Virus record (IMG/VR): IMGVR_UViG_3300033153_010139
Coordinates: 1 to 64,000 of that record
Reading direction: 5' to 3' (one strand)
Source of the DNA: a virus
Length of the DNA stretch: 64,000 nucleotides
Of the stretch, positions 31,593-41,206 are shown one piece after another. Below the pieces are notes generated by a model. The model saw only the letters and a list, made by a program, of their open reading frames with translations, was not told the origin of the DNA and searched no databases. Made by a program: the position numbers and the translations under genes. Numbering within the stretch: the first letter of the stretch is position 1; the number at the start of each line of letters is the position of its first letter.

Positions 31593-31975
31593 TGGCGAAG
31601 CGCATCAAAGGGCTCCACGTCCCCTACCGCATGACCGCCGCAGGCTACCCGGAGTCCTCGGAAGACACGGTGCTCCTCGGCCACTCCATCAGCGAAATCC
31701 TCAAGACCGGAATCGGCGAGCGCGTGCGCAACCGCCACTTCGGCTCCGGGCTCCAGCGCCTGCTGTTCGCCAACATGTCCCGGGCCGCGCTGGTGCGGGC
31801 CAAGACGGAGGCCAGGCGCGCCATCGAATTGTGGGAACGGCGTGTCGTGGTGGACGAGATTCTGATCTCATCGAGAGACAGTAGAATCGTGATCGAGGTT
31901 TACTGGCGGCCCAGGGGTGTGAACGCCGAGCCCATGGCCGAGCACGTACCATTCGACGTGGCTGGAACGATATGA
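31592..31975 (+). CDS. Baseplate wedge protein, gp25-like
   Basis: This 127-aa protein matches GPW/gp25: LGHSISEILKTGIGERVRNR, HFGSGLQRLLFANM and VVVDEILISSRDSRIVIEVY. It has the GER...FGSGL core of the family. It nucleates the wedge and sheath in T4. It overlaps spike and J-like genes at both ends, a standard order for contractile baseplates. Confidence 0.85.
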   Translation: MAKRIKGLHVPYRMTAAGYPESSEDTVLLGHSISEILKTGIGERVRNRHFGSGLQRLLFANMSRAALVRAKTEARRAIELWERRVVVDEILISSRDSRIVIEVYWRPRGVNAEPMAEHVPFDVAGTI

Positions 31976-33588
31976 GCAGCGGCATCTCCCTTTCGGTAAC
32001 TGCGCGGGACCTGGTCCGATCCGGGTTGTTTGGTAAGGATTTCGACACCAACGTGGCCGAGCTGGTCTCGTACGTCCAGCTCCGCTTCGGCCCCGAGAAC
32101 TCGTCGAACATCGAGGCGAGCGAGCAGGGCATCAAAGACATCGAGATGTTCGCCTTCGGGCTCGCGACCGCCAACTGGTTTGGCGACCGGCAGGCGGACG
32201 AGACCAACCTCCAGGACTCGCGCCTGCGCGCCTACTCGGTGTCCATTGCCAGGCAGCTGGGCTACAAGCCGTCGGCCGCCGTACCGCCGGCTGTGCAGAT
32301 CACCATGACCCTGGACGTTCCGGCACCGGCCAGGTTCACGATCGAGCGCGGGCGCAAGCTGCAGGGGCCCGGCGGCCTGTTCTTCGAGGTGGCGACCGAG
32401 GTCGTGTTCGACGTGGGCGAGAGCGGCCCCAAGAGCTTCGACGCGATCCAGGGCGAGACCAAGCACGCAACCTACACCTCCACCGGGCTGGCGAGCCAGT
32501 TCTTCTACGTGACGAACGTGCCGTCCGGCACCTCGATCTCGCAGGACTCGCCGCAGCTCTTTGTGGACGTTGCCGAGTGGCCCGAGAACAAATTCCTGAC
32601 GTACGAGCAGATCAACCAGTTCGAGTTCCAGTACGGCTTCGAGCCGACAAGGCTGGTGCTGGGCGATGGCGCGGCCGGCAACATCCCGGAGAAGGACGCC
32701 GAGCTGCGCTTGCAGTTCTTCGTGACCGCCGGCGCGAACGGCGCCGTTGCCGCGAACACGGTGACGGCCTTTACCGAGCCGGTCGTGTCCGGCACGGCCA
32801 TCGTTGATTACGTGCTCGTCCACAACGAGCCGTCCACGCCCGGCTCGCCCAGGGAGTCCATTGACTCCATCAAGGTGAACGCGCCGCAGGTCTACCAGAC
32901 GGCCCAGCGCGCGGTGACCCAGGCTGACCTGGACGGCTGGATCAACAGCTTCTCGGATCCGACGTGGGGTTCGGTAGCGATCGGGCGCGCGACTACGCCG
33001 AGGAGCGTGGAGCAGGACGCCGAGGCGCTCACGATCTTGCAGGAGCTGCGTGACGCCGGCGTTGCTCAGGACACCATCGACCGGCTCTATAACTACTGGA
33101 ACGACGTGCTGGCCTCCAACGGGCAGGCGCAGATCATCGTGGCGCAGGTCTTGGCGGCCGACACCGTGGGGCGCTACGTGCCGGCCTCGCAGGGGCTCGC
33201 CGAAGCGCTGGAGGCGTTCCTCGACACGAAGGCAGAGAGTACCGCCAAGGTGCACGTGTCCGACGGGTCGATCAACCTGCTCTCAGTGGACCTGACGGTC
33301 TCGGTCAAGGTGACGGAGGAGTACTCCAGCTCGGCAGCGCGCGAGACGGTGGCAGAGTCGGTCCTGACGACCCTGGAGACGGAGCTGCTCGGCCGGTCCT
33401 ACGGAGACTCGCTGCGGATCAGCGACCTCTACGCGCTCGTGGACGGGCTCGACGGCGTGGACTGGAGCAACATCGCCATCTCCGGCGATACTACTGCCCT
33501 GGCGCGCGTGAATTCGCACGGCGATCTGGAGATCGAGGACCACGAGGTCATCACACTGGGCCAGCTGCCGTCAATCGTGGTGACGTAG
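31972..33588 (+). CDS. Baseplate J-like wedge protein (gp6 type)
   Basis: This 538-aa protein follows the gp25-like gene. It shows the J-like layout: an N-terminal helical domain (DIEMFAFGLATANWFGDRQA, ETNLQDSRLRAYSVSIARQL, GYKPSAAVPP), a beta-rich centre (APARFTIERGRKLQGPGGLF), and a C-terminal domain (LVDGLDGVDWSNIAI). Such proteins form the hexagonal rim of the baseplate. Start overlaps by ATGA. Confidence 0.8.
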   Translation: MSSGISLSVTARDLVRSGLFGKDFDTNVAELVSYVQLRFGPENSSNIEASEQGIKDIEMFAFGLATANWFGDRQADETNLQDSRLRAYSVSIARQLGYKPSAAVPPAVQITMTLDVPAPARFTIERGRKLQGPGGLFFEVATEVVFDVGESGPKSFDAIQGETKHATYTSTGLASQFFYVTNVPSGTSISQDSPQLFVDVAEWPENKFLTYEQINQFEFQYGFEPTRLVLGDGAAGNIPEKDAELRLQFFVTAGANGAVAANTVTAFTEPVVSGTAIVDYVLVHNEPSTPGSPRESIDSIKVNAPQVYQTAQRAVTQADLDGWINSFSDPTWGSVAIGRATTPRSVEQDAEALTILQELRDAGVAQDTIDRLYNYWNDVLASNGQAQIIVAQVLAADTVGRYVPASQGLAEALEAFLDTKAESTAKVHVSDGSINLLSVDLTVSVKVTEEYSSSAARETVAESVLTTLETELLGRSYGDSLRISDLYALVDGLDGVDWSNIAISGDTTALARVNSHGDLEIEDHEVITLGQLPSIVVT

Positions 33589-33598
33589 GAGACGTAGG

Positions 33599-34582
33599 AT
33601 GGAATCTTCCCCCAGACTGCAGGTGCCGCTCCCGAGCCAGTTCGAGGAGCCCTACTACCAGACGGGCCACGACCGCGACCTGGCGTGGGATGCTGGGATG
33701 TTCGCCAACGCCGAGAACAGCCAGCTCCAGTTCATGTCCATAGGCGACGTCGGCTGGAACAAGGACGGGGCGCCGCCAAGCGCCGGAACCTTGTACTGGA
33801 CCGCGGACATCGAGATCTCCGCGTTCTTCTCGCCGTTCAAGGTGGTGATCGCCGGCGGCGTGTCGGTCGAGATGCAGGACGGCGAACTCCTGTTCTTCAC
33901 CGCGCCGCGACTGCTCCGGGACAACCAAACGGTCACGCTCTACCGCGCCAACAGGATCTTCCTGGAGAGCCAGCGCGCCTACGACTTGCGCCTGTTCGCG
34001 GCGCGCGTGGGGGACACGATCTACTTCCAGAACGGCGCCAGCCTGCTCGATGGCCAGCAGGGTGGCGTGTTCGGCGGCGGACTATTCCCGGCGACGTCCG
34101 TCCCTATTCACGAGCACGAGGACGCGCTGGTGATCGAGCCGCCGTCGGCCGGTATCAGCGCGCTGGACGTGCTCATGACCGGCCCGGACCTGCTCCGGGT
34201 GGACATCTTCCGTAACGGCCAGCTCATCGCCGAGCCGGCCGACTACAGCATGAACTACGTCTCCGGGATCGCCACGCTCGTCGTTCCGACGGCGAGCAGC
34301 GCCGAGCGGTTTGTCGTCTGGCGCGAGACGCGCGATGCGGTGAGCGTGACGCCCACGCACCAGCATCTCGCGCCGCTCGTGATCAACCCGGCGCCGGCAA
34401 CCGCCGTCCTCGACATGCTGGTGACTACGCCGGTACTCGACGCGGTGGACCTGTTCCGCAACGGCCTGCTGCTGTCCGAGCCCGGCGACTACACGCTGGT
34501 GCCGGCGACCGGATTCGTGACTCTGGTGATCCCAACCGTGCCAAGCGAGCGTTTCATGGCGCTCAGAAGGACGTTTGTTTAG
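33599..34582 (+). CDS. Baseplate-peripheral protein with two adhesin-like repeats
   Basis: This 327-aa protein has an N-terminal ~165-residue domain (DRDLAWDAGMFANAENSQLQ, TLYWTADIEISAFFSP) of unknown family. Two repeats of about 75 residues follow, each beginning HEHEDALVIEPP or HQHLAPLVINPA, carrying DIFRNGQLIAEPADY or DLFRNGLLLSEPGDY, and ending in V.W or AL.RR. Repeats of this kind are common in phage fibre networks. A role between wedge and fibres is inferred. Confidence 0.6.
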   Translation: MESSPRLQVPLPSQFEEPYYQTGHDRDLAWDAGMFANAENSQLQFMSIGDVGWNKDGAPPSAGTLYWTADIEISAFFSPFKVVIAGGVSVEMQDGELLFFTAPRLLRDNQTVTLYRANRIFLESQRAYDLRLFAARVGDTIYFQNGASLLDGQQGGVFGGGLFPATSVPIHEHEDALVIEPPSAGISALDVLMTGPDLLRVDIFRNGQLIAEPADYSMNYVSGIATLVVPTASSAERFVVWRETRDAVSVTPTHQHLAPLVINPAPATAVLDMLVTTPVLDAVDLFRNGLLLSEPGDYTLVPATGFVTLVIPTVPSERFMALRRTFV

Positions 34583-35509
34583 GTGGGCAGACCATCGGCA
34601 ATCGGCTACGGTTGGCAGCCTTACGGCCATCCGCAGAGCAGCAGCGCGCTGTGGCGCGCCGGTAATGCGCCGTTCCCGGTCAATGCCGGCTACGGCCGCG
34701 GCGACTGGGCCGAGTACGTCACCTGGCGAATCCTGCCGGAGCACACACGCAACGAGGATGGCGAAGGGAGCCTGGTCCCAGAGCCGCTGCGCGGCATGAT
34801 CGACTGCCTCAAGCCGCTCATGAACGAGTTGGTCGCCAAGTGGACGCTTTTCCCGACGCTCTGGGACGCGAACCTGTGCCCGATCGCGCAGCTCCCGAAG
34901 CTGGCCTACAACGTGGGGATCGCGCTCGACCCGACGAAGTCCGAAGCGCTGCAGCGCTCTGAGGTGCTGAACGCCTCCCAGCTGTTCCTGCACAAAGGCA
35001 CCGATCTCGGCTATACCATCGTCGCCGCGTTCGAGGGTCTGCTGGTCACGATCACGGCACTCTGGGCGGACGGGCAAGAGCCATCGTCAGCGCTGACCGA
35101 CGTCGATCCGACGACGTTCGTTGCGCAGTACGACGAAGTGGCGGCAGACGACATCCCGACCGACGAGGTCTTCGACGACCGCTACGCGCTGTGGCCGAAG
35201 AGTCTCTACGTGACCGGCCCGGTACGGACCATGAAGCTGCGGCTCGTGTTCTACCCGACGGCGGATCAGACACAGGACTTTGACCCGGACGTCGCGGACC
35301 GAATCGTCGCCAGGCTCCTGCGGTTCAAGCCCATCTATGTGGAGATCGATCGGATCACCTTCGATGGGCTGCGCGGGTCTAGCCAGACGTGGGTAGAAGA
35401 CATCAACGCCGGCGAATTGGCGGTAGGCATGTGGACTGCGCCAGTTACGGGCGCCAGCTATGCGGCCAGCGCGACGTGGACGGCTCCGGTCGTGGCGAGC
35501 ACGGTGTAG
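34583..35509 (+). CDS. Tail protein I-like (P2 gpI) baseplate protein
   Basis: This 308-aa protein has CPIAQLPKLAYNVGIALDPT, EALQRSEVLNASQLFLHKGT and DLGYTIVAAFEG, the recognisable middle of tail protein I, plus FYPTADQTQDFDPDVADRIV and LLRFKPIYVEIDRI. A short C-terminal repeat (WTAPVTGASYAASATWTAPV) ends it. It follows J-like and precedes fibre-type genes as in P2. GTG start at 34583 directly after the previous stop. Confidence 0.75.
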   Translation: MGRPSAIGYGWQPYGHPQSSSALWRAGNAPFPVNAGYGRGDWAEYVTWRILPEHTRNEDGEGSLVPEPLRGMIDCLKPLMNELVAKWTLFPTLWDANLCPIAQLPKLAYNVGIALDPTKSEALQRSEVLNASQLFLHKGTDLGYTIVAAFEGLLVTITALWADGQEPSSALTDVDPTTFVAQYDEVAADDIPTDEVFDDRYALWPKSLYVTGPVRTMKLRLVFYPTADQTQDFDPDVADRIVARLLRFKPIYVEIDRITFDGLRGSSQTWVEDINAGELAVGMWTAPVTGASYAASATWTAPVVASTV

Positions 35510-35518
35510 GAGAGATCA

Positions 35519-36934
35519 ATGGCGAAGCTACTGGCGTTCCAGCGAAACGTGGGCAAGGTTGTGACGATCGACACGATCAACAACACGCTCACGGTGCTCG
35601 GGTTGGTGCATCCCACCAATGTCGAGAACACGGACAGGTTCGGGCTCCGCACGCGCAACAACATTGCCGTGTTCAAGGGCGCCCCGTTCTTGCTCTACCG
35701 GGAGTCCGTGGCGATGGAGACGCGCGTAGCGCTCTACGCGACCGGGTTCTGGGTTGACCAGGCAAGCGCAACGCTGTCCGACCCGGCCACCGGCTACCGC
35801 TCGCCGACTGCGCTGCACGTTGAGCAGGACAAGCTCGTGTCCATCACGCAGATCAACCAGGACGGCACGGTGGACGCCATCGAGGCGATGACATCCACCG
35901 ACGGGATCGCTTGGACGGCCGCCGTGTCGCGCGCGATGCCGACGATGCCTGCCGACAGTCGCGGCGGGCACTCCATCAACTGGCGGAACGCCATTTGGGT
36001 CGCGACGCCCGACGGCCTGCTCTACTTCGACGTGGCCGGCAACGCGTGGACGACGACCTTCGATCCGGGCGACGACTCGGGCATCGCCGGGCAGGAAGTC
36101 CTGATGGGCTCCTTCGCCTTCTGGAACAACGACCTCTACTTCGCGCTGCCCGGCGCTTCCGTGCGGATCTACAAGCTGGCGTCCGACTGGGACCTGGCCG
36201 CGCCGGCACCGGCGCCTGCGTGGACGAACATCAGCGCGACGGGCATCGTGAGTGTGGGAACGTTCACGCCGGGCGCCGACTCCAGCGGCGTGTGCCTGTT
36301 CGTTGGGCCAGCTGACGACAGCCTCTACCTGCTCTACTCGGCGCAGCTCGGCACCATGATGGCGAAAACGACGGCCGCGGACTACCCGGCCTTCACGGAC
36401 GTTACGGATCCTTACGTGCCCGCCGCGCTCAGGTCAGAGACGCACTTTGACATCTCGCACTACGTGGACGACAGGCGCAGCGTCGCCGAGCTGCATTCGT
36501 TCCTGTTCCGGTCCCCGATGAGCGGCGACACCCGGCTTCTCTCGTGGGATGGCGTGTCTGAGCTTGACGTGCGTACGACGCTGTCCGGCATCTCGGTCAT
36601 GCCGCCGCACGAGCGGTTCGGCGCGCTGCGCACCTACACCGCGTGGCAGCCAGGCTGCTACATCCTATCGACGTCGGCCCCGTTCCCCGGGCGCGTCCAG
36701 ATTGAGTACGAGGTTCGCGACATCTCGTCGCGTCCGGTGGACATCTTCGGCGAGTACTCGATCGACGGCGACGAGTGGCTGCCCATGTCCCAAGGCGACG
36801 GAGACGACGGCAACGAGCAAATCTCCACCACGCCTCCCGGTCAGCACACGTTCTATTGGGATGCGTGGACGGATCTGACCGGCACCCACGACAATATGCG
36901 TATGCGCATCGTCGCCAGGATCTCTGGGGTCTAA
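35519..36934 (+). CDS. Beta-propeller-like virion protein
   Basis: This 471-aa protein is beta-rich with spaced repeats such as FLLYRESVAMETRVALYATG, GGHSINWRNAIWVATPDGLL, GSFAFWNNDLYFALPGASVR and GDTRLLSWDGVSELD, resembling blades of a propeller, followed by a possible Ig-like C-terminus. No catalytic motif. Probably an outer baseplate or fibre-network protein by location. GGAGA lies before the ATG. Confidence 0.5.
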   Translation: MAKLLAFQRNVGKVVTIDTINNTLTVLGLVHPTNVENTDRFGLRTRNNIAVFKGAPFLLYRESVAMETRVALYATGFWVDQASATLSDPATGYRSPTALHVEQDKLVSITQINQDGTVDAIEAMTSTDGIAWTAAVSRAMPTMPADSRGGHSINWRNAIWVATPDGLLYFDVAGNAWTTTFDPGDDSGIAGQEVLMGSFAFWNNDLYFALPGASVRIYKLASDWDLAAPAPAPAWTNISATGIVSVGTFTPGADSSGVCLFVGPADDSLYLLYSAQLGTMMAKTTAADYPAFTDVTDPYVPAALRSETHFDISHYVDDRRSVAELHSFLFRSPMSGDTRLLSWDGVSELDVRTTLSGISVMPPHERFGALRTYTAWQPGCYILSTSAPFPGRVQIEYEVRDISSRPVDIFGEYSIDGDEWLPMSQGDGDDGNEQISTTPPGQHTFYWDAWTDLTGTHDNMRMRIVARISGV

Positions 36935-36958
36935 GATGGCGCTAATAGGAGGCCGACC

Positions 36959-37426
36959 GTGAGCTTGAGCATTCACCCTGGCGCCACGATGCCGCTGTCG
37001 CTGACCGTCGCCGACGGCGCCACCGGCAAGTACCCGCAGGCCGAGGTCTACGCGGACGACGGCACGCTGCTCGGTACCTACGACCTGACCCACCGAGGGA
37101 ACGGCCTCTACACCAACAACCTGCAGACGATGCCGACGTCCCACGAGTTCGTGACCGCCGTCTACGTCGTCTACAACGACGCCGGCCACACGGTCGAGTC
37201 CACGACGCACCTGCGCGCGTCGGACATCTTCGCGCCGGACCCCACTGTCCGTGGCACCGATGTCGTGGACGGCACCATCGACGTGATGGAAGCGCTGAAG
37301 CGCGGGAACGCGAACGCCGCCGGCAAGATCGTGCGGACGGCGGCGCACTACGCCTACAAGGCCGAAGACGGCGTCACGACGGTCTACGCGTTCGACGACA
37401 ACGACACCGAGCGAACGCCGGCATAG
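36959..37426 (+). CDS. Hypothetical baseplate-region protein
   Basis: This 155-aa protein has an Ig-like N-terminal half (MPLSLTVADGATGKYPQAEV, GTYDLTHRGNGLYTNNLQTM) and a helical DVMEALKRGNANAAGKIVRT near residue 110. The combination resembles small phage proteins that cap fibre attachment sites. GGAGG lies 8 nt before the GTG. Confidence 0.5.
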   Translation: MSLSIHPGATMPLSLTVADGATGKYPQAEVYADDGTLLGTYDLTHRGNGLYTNNLQTMPTSHEFVTAVYVVYNDAGHTVESTTHLRASDIFAPDPTVRGTDVVDGTIDVMEALKRGNANAAGKIVRTAAHYAYKAEDGVTTVYAFDDNDTERTPA

Positions 37427-37437
37427 GGAGAATCTGA

Positions 37438-39012
37438 ATGGCAACTGCTGGCATAGTCGGCGGCGCTGGCGGCGGCGGCGGCTGGATCATGATCAGGGAC
37501 ATTACCCCGACGACCACCGGGGCCGTCGGCACGAAGACCTACCAGACGCCGGAGAACGACGTTCTCCAAACGGCCGTCAGCAGCACGCTCGACATGGACG
37601 TGCTCGTCAACGCAACCGGCCCGAAGGTCACGGTCAATGGCGTCGTCGGGAACCTGACGAAGATCGCCAGCGAGTCCTACTACGCTGGCACCGTGTCCAT
37701 CTCGGTCACCGGCTCCGGCAACGTGGTGGCGATCCAGGTGCTCCCGGACGACTCGAACGGGGCCGAGGCGAGTGTTGTGGTCACGGTCCAAGCCGGGCCG
37801 GTTGTTCTGACCTGCACGTTCGGCGGCGGCTACCCAGGCGGGCAGACCGAGCTGAAGGCCGGCGACACTTTCCAGATCCTCGGCACGACCGACATAGCGG
37901 CCAACCTGATCGAGATCTCGGACTTCGGGGCGTGCGTTTTCGCCTCCATCGCGGTCGTGTCCGGCACCGCCTTCAACATCACCGGCACCATCGCGGATCG
38001 CGGCACGACCGTTCAAGACCTCGCCGCGCGCGTGAGAGCGCGCAACGCCTCGCTCGCGTTCGGCGCCACGTTCGACACGAACACGGCCGGCAGTACCGAC
38101 GGTGTTCACACGGTGAAGTGCAACAACCGCTACCCCGCCTTCACCGACAACGGCACGACGTTCCCCGGCGGGCAGACGGCCTTCAAGGGTACCGAAGCTG
38201 GCAGCCAGGACACGTCGGTCTCGTACTTCGACACGCTCGCCTACTCGTCACCGCATGGCGACTTCGCGATCGGTTCGCCGACGGCTTACGTACAGAACAA
38301 GCCGATCACCTGCACGAACCCTGGCGACTACAACGACTCGGCAACGAACTTCACGATCATCGCCACGCGCTCGGCCAACGCGGCGGTCTCGGTGTTCACC
38401 AAGACGATCGAGGTGGCCGACGTCGCTCCGGTGGTCACGGTCGCCCAGCCAGCTGCCCGCTTGCGCAGCGGCGGGAACGACAGCACGGCGGCCCAGAACC
38501 ACGTGATCACGGCGACCAGCAACCAGAACCTCGCCGCTGCGCCGCCTCTCACCGTGCCGGTTGCCGGCACGTGGCAAGGCGGCGGCTTCGTCGGCGGTCC
38601 CAAGGTCTGGACCAGGACGATCCAGATCCACGACAACGACGCGAAGGGTACGGCGGCGTGGGCCTTCACCGCGCCGCCGGTGAACAACGCCGGAACGTCG
38701 GCGACCATCGCCGGTAACCAGGTCAACGGCGGCTTCGTGGTGCGCAACGTGACGTTCGCCGCGTTCAGCCAGACGGCAACGATCGGCGCCGAGGTCGTCA
38801 CGTACACCAAGCTCACGGCCGGGATCTTCACGGCCACCAGCAACGCCTCGATACGGAACGCTGTCCAAGGCAACACGTCGGACCTCTTGGACACCTACAC
38901 CGTGCTGGCGCTTGCCGTGAACCCGACCACGGTTCACTGGAACGACGTCGCCGCCGCGTCCTCGAACAGCGGCGGCACGGCGCAGCTCCTATCGCTTGAG
39001 GAGGCTGTGTGA
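37438..39012 (+). CDS. Ig-like repeat virion protein (adhesin-like)
   Basis: This 524-aa protein has a Gly-rich start (GGAGGGGGW) and then successive beta domains, for example GPVVLTCTFGGGYPGGQTEL and KAGDTFQILGTTDIAANLIE, with a related PAFTDNGTTFPGGQTAFKGT later. It is Thr/Ala/Val-rich without a catalytic motif. Likely an extended surface-exposed protein of the baseplate. AGGGAG precedes the ATG. Confidence 0.5.
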   Translation: MATAGIVGGAGGGGGWIMIRDITPTTTGAVGTKTYQTPENDVLQTAVSSTLDMDVLVNATGPKVTVNGVVGNLTKIASESYYAGTVSISVTGSGNVVAIQVLPDDSNGAEASVVVTVQAGPVVLTCTFGGGYPGGQTELKAGDTFQILGTTDIAANLIEISDFGACVFASIAVVSGTAFNITGTIADRGTTVQDLAARVRARNASLAFGATFDTNTAGSTDGVHTVKCNNRYPAFTDNGTTFPGGQTAFKGTEAGSQDTSVSYFDTLAYSSPHGDFAIGSPTAYVQNKPITCTNPGDYNDSATNFTIIATRSANAAVSVFTKTIEVADVAPVVTVAQPAARLRSGGNDSTAAQNHVITATSNQNLAAAPPLTVPVAGTWQGGGFVGGPKVWTRTIQIHDNDAKGTAAWAFTAPPVNNAGTSATIAGNQVNGGFVVRNVTFAAFSQTATIGAEVVTYTKLTAGIFTATSNASIRNAVQGNTSDLLDTYTVLALAVNPTTVHWNDVAAASSNSGGTAQLLSLEEAV

Positions 39013-39278
39013 GCGCTGCGGCTCCGATTTACACGGCCGGATGGTTCGGCGTCTCGGACAATGCTCTGACCAGCTCGGCGCTGGCCATCTACACAGAAGG
39101 GTGGTTCCTGCAGCCGCTCCAGCTTCGGCCGATCTGCCCGGGAAACCCGCTTGACGAGATCAACGAGGAGCGGAAGCGTACCGGGCAGCTCAAGGAGTAC
39201 ATCACGCCAGGCACCGGCTCAACGGAGAGTCCCGGGATCATGGGCAGCAGCACCGGCGAAGACCAGGTGGTGCTGTAG
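39009..39278 (+). CDS. Hypothetical small protein with GWF repeats
   Basis: This 89-aa protein starts by GTGA overlap. YTAGWFGVSDNALTSSALAI and YTEGWFLQPL form a short internal repeat of the type YTxGWF. A charged helix (DEINEERKRTGQLKEY) follows. It precedes the fibre genes and overlaps the first by one base, so it may be a fibre connector. Unknown family. Confidence 0.5.
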   Translation: MSAAAPIYTAGWFGVSDNALTSSALAIYTEGWFLQPLQLRPICPGNPLDEINEERKRTGQLKEYITPGTGSTESPGIMGSSTGEDQVVL

Positions 39279-41206
39279 TGCCCCTACCCGCACACGCGTT
39301 CGACAAGACAGAGATCAAGGTCCGCTACGGCGAGCGGTACGTTTCTCAGGCCGTGAACAAGAAGTTCCTGGGCTTCCCGTTCGGCGTCTACCGTGGCTTC
39401 ACGCCCGCGACGACGGCCGGTTCGCTGGTGCTCAGGCTAGAGCCGGACGGCATCACCGGCACCTCCCTCGCGCGGGCGCAATCGACGACCGAGCTGGTCT
39501 CGGTGGACATCGTGATCGATGCGGTCGTCCAGCTGGACTTCAGCGACCACGACTTCGGCACCGAGCCGACGGCCTATGCCATGGTCCGGGCCGCGGCGTC
39601 GCTCGGCGGGGCAACGTCCGGCGAGGTGTTCACGCGCGCGACGGGCCCGGCCGACCTGACCGAACAACTGCTCTGCGTTGTCACGAAGCCGGCGGCCGAT
39701 CTGGAGATCGCTGCCGATCCGGCGGCAGGCCCGGCGGTGGAGAGGGATACCCCCTACGCTTACGCTGGCGCTCCGATGGGCTACGGGTTTATGGCCAGCG
39801 GCGCGGTCGAGCAGATCAGCGCTGCGGTCGCGATGGTCGGCGAAGTCGAGGACAGCCGTACCGATCTTGACGACGTCTACCACGACTGGGATCCGCTGGA
39901 CGTGACCCCGCCGCCAGGGGTCGAGCTTGGCCTGGCGGATCGAATCGTGGCCGACCTGCAACCGGACGCGATAGCTGGCCGACTTGGGCTCGTTTACCGG
40001 GTGGTTCGCAGCAACGAGCACACGACGGCGATCGAAACCAGCGAGGTCAACGTGTCGTCGTCGTTCACGGAGACGGCCAGGCTCCGTCTTCCGGTGCTCA
40101 CGCTCGACGGCGGCGGCTCCGAGACGCAAGTCGGAGTTGTCACCGACGACGACGCCGAGGCCAGGAACGTCTGCTTCGTTGCGGAAGCCGGCACGAACAA
40201 CCGGCCGGTGGACAACGAGCGGCGCGTGGCTTTCGGTCGTCTGGAGTACGCGCAGCTCGATCTCACCGGAACGCTCACGTTCAGCGCCGTGTCGGCAACC
40301 GTAACCGGCAACGGCACCGACTTCGCCGATCCGACTCAGATTCAGATTGGCGACAGCGTGCAGGCGCCGGACGGCCTCCACTACACGGTCATCAACGTTG
40401 TAAATCCGGTCACGTTGACGCTCGACCAGATCCCGACCGCCGGCGGCGTGGCGCTCTCGACGTTGAGGCGACGGTGGCTGCTCAAGCTGTTCACGAGGTC
40501 GGAGTTGGGCGAGTCTCCGTTTTCGCTTGCGGCGGGCCTGACGATTCGGTTCTTCTGCGGCGCGTGGTTCGGCATCGGCGCATCGGTCTACGACGCGACG
40601 CTGGAGATGTTCGAGGGTGGCGAGGACGAGCCGCTGCCTTCAGCGGCACCGAGCATTGAGGGAAAGGTGCAGATGTACCCCGGACTGACGGGGGCCAAGG
40701 CCGGGGCGATCCAGAACATCCAGATTCGCGGCGCTGCAGTCGGGTCCGGCGTTCCGGTGCATTCGCTAGGCTTCGATGGAGCGGCCGATGCAGCCGGCGG
40801 CGTCGTGGACGTCACGATGACCGGCGAAACCGGGGACCAGGGAGATCAGGGAACCGGCACAGGGCCGCCAGGCGATCCCGGCACGCCCGGCACTGGCCTG
40901 AGTACCAGCACGCTGTTCAACGCGGTGTACTTTCCAGGAGGAGGCGACGCGGCGCACGCGCTAACGCACTCGGTCAACTTCGGCGCGCCGATCAAGTACC
41001 TCCACGGCGGGCCATGCTTCTGGCAGCGCTCTGTGGCGTGGCCCGGCGGTCCGGTGGTTTACTGGTGGCGCGGCTCGGACTACTTCGACATAACGTCGGT
41101 CTACAGGACGGGCACGAGCAATGAGATTGGTGTGGTAGACGACACGTATCACGCTACGCAGTGGGGCGGGACCTTCCGAGGTCTGTACCTTAACGGGGCG
41201 ACGTAG
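39278..41206 (+). CDS. Tail fibre A (first of three paralogues)
   Basis: This 642-aa protein shares the body of the next two genes: a conserved FPFGVYRGFTP attachment motif at about residues 34-44, a virion-binding beta region, and a shaft with LDLTGTLTFSAVSATVTGNG. A short collagen-like tract GDQGDQGTGTGPPGDPGTPG lies near 40831-40890. The C-terminal ~100 residues (YLHGGPCFWQRSVAWPGGPV) are unlike those of B or C and are the probable receptor-binding tip. Stop overlaps the next GTG. Confidence 0.75.
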   Translation: MPLPAHAFDKTEIKVRYGERYVSQAVNKKFLGFPFGVYRGFTPATTAGSLVLRLEPDGITGTSLARAQSTTELVSVDIVIDAVVQLDFSDHDFGTEPTAYAMVRAAASLGGATSGEVFTRATGPADLTEQLLCVVTKPAADLEIAADPAAGPAVERDTPYAYAGAPMGYGFMASGAVEQISAAVAMVGEVEDSRTDLDDVYHDWDPLDVTPPPGVELGLADRIVADLQPDAIAGRLGLVYRVVRSNEHTTAIETSEVNVSSSFTETARLRLPVLTLDGGGSETQVGVVTDDDAEARNVCFVAEAGTNNRPVDNERRVAFGRLEYAQLDLTGTLTFSAVSATVTGNGTDFADPTQIQIGDSVQAPDGLHYTVINVVNPVTLTLDQIPTAGGVALSTLRRRWLLKLFTRSELGESPFSLAAGLTIRFFCGAWFGIGASVYDATLEMFEGGEDEPLPSAAPSIEGKVQMYPGLTGAKAGAIQNIQIRGAAVGSGVPVHSLGFDGAADAAGGVVDVTMTGETGDQGDQGTGTGPPGDPGTPGTGLSTSTLFNAVYFPGGGDAAHALTHSVNFGAPIKYLHGGPCFWQRSVAWPGGPVVYWWRGSDYFDITSVYRTGTSNEIGVVDDTYHATQWGGTFRGLYLNGAT